This document shows positions 58,420 to 64,000 of a stretch of 64,000 nt of DNA, one piece after another. The notes beneath the pieces are model-generated. The model was not told where the DNA came from. It searched no databases and saw only the letters and a list, made by a program, of their open reading frames with translations. Positions within the stretch are counted from its first letter, which is position 1; each line of letters starts with the position of its first letter. Both the position numbers and the translations under genes were made by a program. Source of the DNA: Symbioplanes lichenis (lineage in GTDB: Bacteria; Actinomycetota; Actinomycetes; Mycobacteriales; Micromonosporaceae); NCBI RefSeq assembly GCF_030709675.1, contig NZ_JAUZQD010000024.1, positions 22,420 through 86,419 on the forward strand, written 5' to 3'.

Positions 58420-60117
58420 TTACCGCGCTGCGGCCGGGATCGGTATGGTCCGGCTGGTGAAGTGCGGTGCCGCCGAGGTCGCCGCCCGGGCGGTGGAGGC
58501 GACGCTGGTCTGGTTGACCAGGTACACGCTGACGGCGTCCCGGACCAGGTAGCCCCAGGTCGGGCCGCGGGAGTTGGTGTAGTAGAAGACGCTCGGATCG
58601 GTGGTGACCTCGGTGGGCAGCGGGCTGAACCACTCGCCCCAGGTGCCGGGCACGGCCGCGGACTCGCCGACGTAGTAGATCCGGTTGTCCGCGCCCCGCG
58701 CGACGATGCCCAGACCGCCGGTGGACGGGTCCAGCGCGATCGCGGGCGAACCCGCGGCCACGAAATCGCCGACCTGCGTCCACGCGGCCGGGAAGGACCC
58801 GTCCAGCTGCTGGCGCTTGACGAGGATGTGTCCCTCCGCGTCGCGCACCGCCACGGCCGCGGCGTTGCCGATCCCGTTGACGGCCGAGGGAGTTCCGGTG
58901 ATGCCGGACCCGCCGAGGTTGGCCGACCCGCCCTCATCCGTGGAGCGCAGAATCGTCTCCACCTGACCGGCGCTGTTCCGGACGAAGATCCGCACGCCGC
59001 CCGGCGCGGTGATCACGGCGGGCTCACCCACCGGAGTGACGGCACCCGGAAGCGGGGTGGTGCCGGTCCGGGGGCCTCCACTCCAGGCCCCGTACGGCAG
59101 GTAGGTGCCGTCCGAGTACAGGCTGTAGAGATACCCGTTGTTGACGGCGTAGGTCTCCAGCTTGCCGTCGGGGTATCGGCCGGTGGCCAGCTGGCCGGAA
59201 CCGGAGCCACCCAGGTCGGTGTACGCGCCGAACCCGTCCGTGCCCTTCGTGGTCTGCCGGGAGAAGTCCAGGTCGCCGTCGGTGGCGTTGCGGGCGGTGA
59301 CGACGATGCGGCCGTCGGCCTGTTTGTCCACGGTCGGATGACCGGTGTACCGGGTCGTGGCCTCGCCGGGCGTCCAGAGCACGCCCCCCGTGACGTCCGG
59401 ATCCGCGATGAAACCGCGGGACAGCAGGCCGAAGTTGTTGACGAAGCTCACGACCAGGGGCCCGAGCACGGCGCCGGTGGCGGCCGCGCCCTGCGCCGCC
59501 ATGACCCGCGTGTTCGCCTCGGTCGGCAGCGCGGTGATCGTCGCCGAGGTCGCCGGCGGCCAGTAGAACTGGTCGTTCGCCTGCGTCGCCGTGGTCCCGC
59601 AGGTGTACTGCACGAGTTCCACGCCGGCGGCGGTCGAACTGCCCGGGACGGTCAGGCACTTGCCGCTGCCGGCCGACTTGATCCGGAAGGTCGTACGCCC
59701 CTCGACCTCGGCGAAGGTCCACAGGTTGTTCTTCGCCGTGTCCGAGCACGTGGCCTGCGTGACCTTGACGCTGTTCGCGGTGGAGCTACCGGGAACGGTG
59801 AGGCAGAGGGTGACCGGGTTGATCTGCCGCCGCGACTGGATCTGGTAGCCGGCCGCCTTGGGCACCACGGTGAGCTTGTCGGAGAAGGACGGGGTGAAGG
59901 TGGGACACGTGGACTGGGTGACGGTGGCGTTCGACTCCCCGTTGGCGGACAGGCACAAGTTGGAGTGCGCCACCTTGATGCGCTGGCTGGGAATACTGAC
60001 CGCCGCCTGCGCCGCGGCGGGTGCCACCACGACGGCCAGGGCCGCCGTCAGCACCGACATGATCAGGGACAGACCGAAACGTTTCCGGCTCACTCTTCTC
60101 GCTTTCCGATGCGACAT
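58420..60117 (-). CDS. Secreted lectin: ricin-type beta-trefoil plus PLL-like beta-propeller
   Basis: 565 residues. Signal peptide (RFGLSLIMSVLTAALAVVVAPAAAQA), then a ricin-type trefoil of three repeats (KVAHSNLCLS, VTLCLTVPGSSTA, SGKCLTVPGSSTA, with LWTFAEVEGRTTFRI), and a propeller of about 340 residues with blade motifs such as GHPTVDKQADGRIVV, VAVRDAEGHILVKRQQ and GSPAIALDP. It should bind glycans outside the cell. It is a tandem paralogue of the gene at 60125, 7 bp away; no catalytic site is visible. Confidence 0.8.
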   Translation of the reverse strand: MSHRKARRVSRKRFGLSLIMSVLTAALAVVVAPAAAQAAVSIPSQRIKVAHSNLCLSANGESNATVTQSTCPTFTPSFSDKLTVVPKAAGYQIQSRRQINPVTLCLTVPGSSTANSVKVTQATCSDTAKNNLWTFAEVEGRTTFRIKSAGSGKCLTVPGSSTAAGVELVQYTCGTTATQANDQFYWPPATSATITALPTEANTRVMAAQGAAATGAVLGPLVVSFVNNFGLLSRGFIADPDVTGGVLWTPGEATTRYTGHPTVDKQADGRIVVTARNATDGDLDFSRQTTKGTDGFGAYTDLGGSGSGQLATGRYPDGKLETYAVNNGYLYSLYSDGTYLPYGAWSGGPRTGTTPLPGAVTPVGEPAVITAPGGVRIFVRNSAGQVETILRSTDEGGSANLGGSGITGTPSAVNGIGNAAAVAVRDAEGHILVKRQQLDGSFPAAWTQVGDFVAAGSPAIALDPSTGGLGIVARGADNRIYYVGESAAVPGTWGEWFSPLPTEVTTDPSVFYYTNSRGPTWGYLVRDAVSVYLVNQTSVASTARAATSAAPHFTSRTIPIPAAAR

Positions 60118-60124
60118 CGCTGCC

Positions 60125-61759
60125 TCACTCCGCCGGCAGCGGGGAGGCGTGGCTGATGAACTGCGGCGCCTTCGCGGCCGCCCGGGCCGTGGCGGTGGTG
60201 ACGTTGCTCTTCTCCGCGATGTAGACGCTGGTGGCGTCGCGGACCACGTAGGCCCAGGTCGCACCGCCGGAGATGCTGTAGGACACCACGGTCGGGTCGG
60301 TGACGACCTCGGTCGCCAGCGGGGTCGACCACTCGCCCCACACGCCGGGCCGGCTGGCGGCCTCGGTGACGACGTGGACGCGGCTGTCCTCGCCCCGGGC
60401 GACCATCGAGAAGACGCCGGTGAACGGGTCCATCACGATCGCGGGCGACCCCGCCGCAACGAAGTCGCCGACCTGGGTCCAGTCGGCCGCGAAGGCGCCG
60501 TTGAGCTGCTGGCCCTTGACGAGGATGTGCCCGTCGGCGTCGCGTACGGCCACCGTGGCCGCGTAGCCGACGCCGCTGACCGCGGCGGGCGTGCCGGTGA
60601 GGCCGGTGCCGCCGAGGCTGACGAAGTCACTGAGCAGGCCGTTGGCGTACGTCGCGGTCTGCAGCGTCCCCGCGGTGGTGAGCGCGAAGATGCGCAGGCC
60701 GTCCTGGGTGGTCACGACGGCCGGCTCGCCGGTCAGGCCGCTGCCGCCGATCTGCCGCCACCCGCCGTACGGCTGGTAGGTACCGTCCTGCGGCAGGTGC
60801 CACAGGCTCCCGCCGACCAGCGCGAACGTGACGAGCTTGCCCGAGGGCAGCGTGCCGGTCACGGGCTGCGAGGCGGACGAACCCCCGAGATCCGCGTACG
60901 CGCCGAAGCCGTCCCGCCCCTTCGCGGTCTGCACCGCCAGGTTGAGGTCGCCGTCCACCGCGTTGCGGCCCCCGACGACGATCCGGCCGTCGGCCTGCTT
61001 GTCGACCGTCGGGTGCCCGGTGTAGCGGTCGGAGGCGTTGCCCGCCTGCCAGGTCACGGCGCTCAGCACCTCGGGCGAGCCGATGTAGCCACGGTTGAGC
61101 AGGCCACGCTCGTTGACGTACGCGACCTCCAGCGGCGCGAGCACCGCGTCGCTGCCCCCCTGCGCCACCACGACCCGCGTGTTCGGCTCGGTCGCCAGCG
61201 CCGTGATCGTCGCGGTGGCCGCCGGCGGCAGCAGGAACTGGTCGTTCTGCGCCGTCGCCGCGGTCGAGCACGTGTACTGGATCAGGATCGCGCTGTTGTC
61301 CGGCGAGTTGTTCGGGATGTTGAGGCACTTCCCGCTGCTCACCGACTTGATCCGGTACGTCGTCCGCCCCTCCACCTCGGCGAACGTCCACAGATTGTTC
61401 TTGGCGGTGTCGCTGCACGTGTACTGAATGATCTTCACGCTGTTGTCGGGGTTGCTGTTGGGCACATTGAGGCACTTGCCCGACCCGATCCCCTGGATCT
61501 GGTAGCCGCCCGGCTTCGCCACGACCCGCCACTTGTCATTGAGCGCCGTCGCCGCCGCGCACGTGTACTGAATGATCTCGACGCTGTTGTCGACCTTGTT
61601 GTTGGGCACATTCAGGCACTTGCCGGAATGCACCACCTTGAGCTGCACCCCCGCCGCCGGCGTGATCGCCGCCTGCGCCGGCACCGCACCGGCAGTCACG
61701 GCGATCAAGGCCGCCGCGGCCACGGCTACCGTCTTCCCCACCACGTCACGCAGCCTCAT
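60125..61759 (-). CDS. Secreted lectin, tandem paralogue: ricin-type beta-trefoil plus PLL-like beta-propeller
   Basis: 544 residues, same order of domains as its neighbour: signal peptide (MRLRDVVGKTVAVAAAALIAV...AQA), trefoil repeats with QLKVVHSGKCLNVPNN, SGKCLNVPNSNPDNS, SGKCLNIPNNSPDNS and QYTC, and a propeller with GHPTVDKQADGRIVV and VAVRDADGHILVKGQQ. The trefoil keeps more regular SGKCLN(V/I)PN repeats than the neighbour. ATG 61759 with GGGAAGC upstream; the two genes are one transcription unit. Confidence 0.8.
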   Translation of the reverse strand: MRLRDVVGKTVAVAAAALIAVTAGAVPAQAAITPAAGVQLKVVHSGKCLNVPNNKVDNSVEIIQYTCAAATALNDKWRVVAKPGGYQIQGIGSGKCLNVPNSNPDNSVKIIQYTCSDTAKNNLWTFAEVEGRTTYRIKSVSSGKCLNIPNNSPDNSAILIQYTCSTAATAQNDQFLLPPAATATITALATEPNTRVVVAQGGSDAVLAPLEVAYVNERGLLNRGYIGSPEVLSAVTWQAGNASDRYTGHPTVDKQADGRIVVGGRNAVDGDLNLAVQTAKGRDGFGAYADLGGSSASQPVTGTLPSGKLVTFALVGGSLWHLPQDGTYQPYGGWRQIGGSGLTGEPAVVTTQDGLRIFALTTAGTLQTATYANGLLSDFVSLGGTGLTGTPAAVSGVGYAATVAVRDADGHILVKGQQLNGAFAADWTQVGDFVAAGSPAIVMDPFTGVFSMVARGEDSRVHVVTEAASRPGVWGEWSTPLATEVVTDPTVVSYSISGGATWAYVVRDATSVYIAEKSNVTTATARAAAKAPQFISHASPLPAE

Positions 61760-61835
61760 TGCTTCCCATTCCGGGCTTGAGCCCACTCGATCCCCCGGAC
61801 ATCGCTGTTCCGGACTCTTTCCGCCCCGGGGGACG

Positions 61836-62126
61836 TCACGTCGCCAGCTCGCGCCGGGCCTGGCCCATCACGTCGATCAAGGCCGACAGGTCGTCCGGGA
61901 GCGCGGTCCGGTACTTGGCCGTGAGCTCCTCCACCACCCGGGCCGCCACGATCAGGGCCGGCAGGTCTCCCGGCTCCCGGTCCGCGTCGACGAGCATCGA
62001 CAGCGGCGGACCGAAGTTCGCCTGGACGTCGTCGTGCAGGGAGTCGAAGAGCTCCATGTCGTCGGTCAGGGCCAGATCGGCCACCGCCTGCGCCGCTCGC
62101 CGGAACGCGTCCTCGTCAGTTGTCAT
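61836..62126 (-). CDS. Small acidic protein, putative immunity protein
   Basis: 96 residues, all-helical look: DEDAFRRAAQAVADLALTDD, LFDSLHDDVQANFG, VVEELTAKYRTAL. No known family recognised. Its ATG overlaps the stop of the polymorphic toxin gene (ATGA), the usual place for an immunity gene, so it probably blocks the deaminase tip. Function is inference from position. Confidence 0.65.
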   Translation of the reverse strand: MTTDEDAFRRAAQAVADLALTDDMELFDSLHDDVQANFGPPLSMLVDADREPGDLPALIVAARVVEELTAKYRTALPDDLSALIDVMGQARRELAT

Positions 62127-64000
62127 CTCTGCCCCATGATGTGGTCGATCTCAAGGTCGGCCAGCCGCGGCCGGCAGGATTCCGAGCAAGGGGAAGCCGG
62201 TGTCCCGTGCGCTCCGCCCGGCGGCGACTGCAGGCCACGGACCTTGATGACTTCCATGACTCCACCGAACGCGGCGTCACCCTCGGCCTTCTCCGCCAGC
62301 ATCAGGCACATGGTCTCCGCGCAGTACTGGTGACCTGGCTTGCCCAACTGCTCCACGGCAGTCTCCATGACACCCCCCGGCTTCGGCATCACGTCGTGCC
62401 CGTTGTAGCCGAAGTAGCTGCGCCCCGACGGCGAGGTGTACTTCGCCGCGAACATGATGCCCTTCTTTCCGGCGTTCGGGCGGAGCGTCTCGGCGTACCC
62501 GAGCAGGTCGGCGGAGGCACAGTTGTGGACGAGGATGCGGGTGCCGCCGGCGACGACGTAATAGGTGTGCGCGACGTCGACGGTGAGGTTGCGCACCTCC
62601 TTGGTGGTCGCCGTCCAGGAGCGGGTGGCGGTGACCTGGACGTAGGTCCCGGTGCCGGTCTGCAGCAGCGACCCGGCCCGCAGTTCCCCGGCCGTGACCC
62701 ACCGCTGCAGGTCCGGCGCCCAGAAGGGGTGACCGTCCGTCGCCGAGAGGGTGGCGGTCCGGTCTCCCCGGGCGCCGTCCACGTCAACGGTGAGGTCGAC
62801 CATGCGCTTGGTCCCCACGCCGACGACGAGCGCGGTGACCTTCCGGGGTTCGCTCTTGCCCGTGGTCGGATCCGTGGCGAGCACCATGTCGCCGACCTTC
62901 ACCTGCTCGATGGCCTTGCTGGTGCCGTCGGCCATGAGAACCGCGGTGCCCACGGCGAAGCTGTTGCAGGTGTCGCCGGCGTCGACCCGGACGGAGCTGC
63001 GGACGCCCGCTCCGGTGGACTCCACGGCCTCGCGAGCGGCCGAGCCGGCTGAGCGGTTGGCCAGGGCCTTGCCGACCACGCCGCCGACCTGGCGGGAGCC
63101 GAAGGAGCGCAGCGAGCTCGCCGCCGCCGCGCCGCCCATGCTGAGGGCCTCGCGGGCGCCGCCGCTGATGAGGCCGCGGACCGCACCCGAGACCGCCGAG
63201 CCGCCGATCGAGGACAGCGGGCCCATGACGGCGCCGATCGTGCCGCCCAGGACCGCGTCGGCGGCCATCTCCTTCCAGCCCTTGCCGCCCTCGACCAGGT
63301 CGGTGACCAGGGAGCCCACCGCGCCGCCGGCCGCGGCACAAGCAACCGCGCCCACGCCGGTGACGCCGATCAGGGCACCACAGCCCACGCCGACGACGGC
63401 GCCGGCGATGCCGCCGATGATCTCGGCCTTGTGGTCGACCACCCAGTCGCCGGCGGCCTGGACTCCGGAGACGACGGCGCTGCCCGCGGCCACGGCACCC
63501 GCGTAGAGGCTCTTGGCCGCCGCGGCGTAGTCCTGGACCACGTTGCTGAACGACGCGGTGATGGACGGCAGGGCCGCGTTGACGCTGATCGTGATCTTGG
63601 ACAGGGTCGACTTGAGGCCGGCCTTGACCGCGGCACCGAGCTGTTTGAGCGGGACGTGGGCCACGGCCTTGGCGATGGTGGCCTTGGCGTGGTCCTTGAC
63701 CGCGATCGCGGCCGCCCTGATCTGCGCGGCCTTCTGCGCCGCATAGTTGCGGACGCTGTTGACGGTCGGCGCGATGTAGCGGTTGTAGCCGGACCGGAGG
63801 GCCTGGCCCGCGCTGCGTAGCGCCGCCCCGGCGTTCCGGACCACGGTGACGATGCCCCGGCCGATGGCGGACACCGCGGCCTTCGCCTGGTTGACGAGCC
63901 AGGTGCCCGCCGAGACCGCGGCGTGGTAGACGGTCTGGGCCGCGTGGTAGACGGTGGTGGCCGCCTGGACGATCGGCGTCACGACCGCGCTGACGGCCCG
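62123..64000 (-). CDS. Polymorphic toxin: helical/hydrophobic region, Hint domain, CAE-type (YwqJ-like) deaminase tip; 5' end beyond window
   Basis: The gene enters from the right edge; at least 626 residues are visible. Counting from the GTG at 63982: residues 190-225 are a Gly/Ala-rich hydrophobic stretch (GGIAGAVVGVGCGALIG), residues 339-488 a Hint autoprocessing domain (CNSFAVGTAVLMADG; GHPFW; VAHTYYVVAGGTRILVHNC), and 489-619 the released tip. The tip holds C554-A-E (HQYCAETMCLMLAEKA) and PC599-SES-C603, the zinc and catalytic motif of nucleic-acid/nucleotide deaminases, here C-x3-C instead of C-x2-C. A possible YwqJ-related deaminase. The overlapping small gene downstream is the likely immunity gene. 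Confidence 0.8.
   Translation of the reverse strand, partial: RAVSAVVTPIVQAATTVYHAAQTVYHAAVSAGTWLVNQAKAAVSAIGRGIVTVVRNAGAALRSAGQALRSGYNRYIAPTVNSVRNYAAQKAAQIRAAAIAVKDHAKATIAKAVAHVPLKQLGAAVKAGLKSTLSKITISVNAALPSITASFSNVVQDYAAAAKSLYAGAVAAGSAVVSGVQAAGDWVVDHKAEIIGGIAGAVVGVGCGALIGVTGVGAVACAAAGGAVGSLVTDLVEGGKGWKEMAADAVLGGTIGAVMGPLSSIGGSAVSGAVRGLISGGAREALSMGGAAAASSLRSFGSRQVGGVVGKALANRSAGSAAREAVESTGAGVRSSVRVDAGDTCNSFAVGTAVLMADGTSKAIEQVKVGDMVLATDPTTGKSEPRKVTALVVGVGTKRMVDLTVDVDGARGDRTATLSATDGHPFWAPDLQRWVTAGELRAGSLLQTGTGTYVQVTATRSWTATTKEVRNLTVDVAHTYYVVAGGTRILVHNCASADLLGYAETLRPNAGKKGIMFAAKYTSPSGRSYFGYNGHDVMPKPGGVMETAVEQLGKPGHQYCAETMCLMLAEKAEGDAAFGGVMEVIKVRGLQSPPGGAHGTPASPCSESCRPRLADLEIDHIMGQR

Overview
The window is about 72% GC and densely coded on both strands. 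It uses many GTG and some TTG starts and encodes many secreted proteins: beta-trefoil lectins, CBM2-linked esterases, an LPMO, large glycoside hydrolases, SigE-family sigma factors and an LPITG-anchored protein. This points to a soil actinomycete, most likely Micromonosporaceae (Actinoplanes-like); that assignment is inference. No tRNA, rRNA, CRISPR array, insertion sequence or prophage was seen.

Region by region. 1-15 kb: a cut-off Gfo/Idh/MocA oxidoreductase, a DUF6807 protein carrying an in-frame repeat insert, a GNAT enzyme, catalase KatE beside an RLIG1-like RNA ligase, a secreted S33 peptidase, an LPITG surface protein, an ATP-grasp ligase, a GvpU-like protein, an MFS exporter, and a Nei-type glycosylase divergent from a BLUF blue-light sensor. 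This part is unusually rich in short tandem repeats of different periods (23, 54/18, 25, 15, 21 bp and a G-rich array). 15-22 kb: a HAF-repeat membrane protein translationally coupled to an N-terminally truncated sigma factor, a GNAT, and nrdAB behind a cobalamin riboswitch and a promoter overlapped by two NrdR-box-like sites, then a membrane-anchored trypsin-like protease. 22-34 kb: a GH39-like enzyme, a copper/haem group (PepSY protein convergent with a CopD-CtaG / PCuAC / DyP operon), a serine hydrolase, an ECF sigma factor and a TRIC channel.

34-50 kb: a muconolactone-isomerase-like protein with tandem operators, a CE4-CBM2 esterase, a protein O-mannosyltransferase, an FMN alpha-hydroxy-acid oxidase, TetR, an AA10 LPMO, an AKR / MmyB-type XRE pair, a frameshifted gene, a DEAD-box helicase operon, DedA, a secreted HExxH peptidase, and an intact sigma / membrane-partner pair. 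50-64 kb: USP, APC permease, a four-module GH30 enzyme, a Ser/Thr kinase, an alpha/beta hydrolase divergent from an ECF sigma factor, two tandem lectin-propeller proteins, and a polymorphic toxin (Hint plus a CAE-type deaminase tip) with an overlapping small gene that is probably its immunity gene. The toxin runs off the right edge.

Several parts look functionally connected. Plant-polymer breakdown is spread over GH39-like, CE4-CBM2, LPMO, GH30 and lectin genes, with xylan-type (GAAANTTTC), CebR-type and LacI-type palindromes nearby. Class Ia ribonucleotide reductase appears to be under two-layer control (NrdR and B12). KatE sits beside a putative RNA-repair ligase. The toxin and its putative immunity gene close the window.
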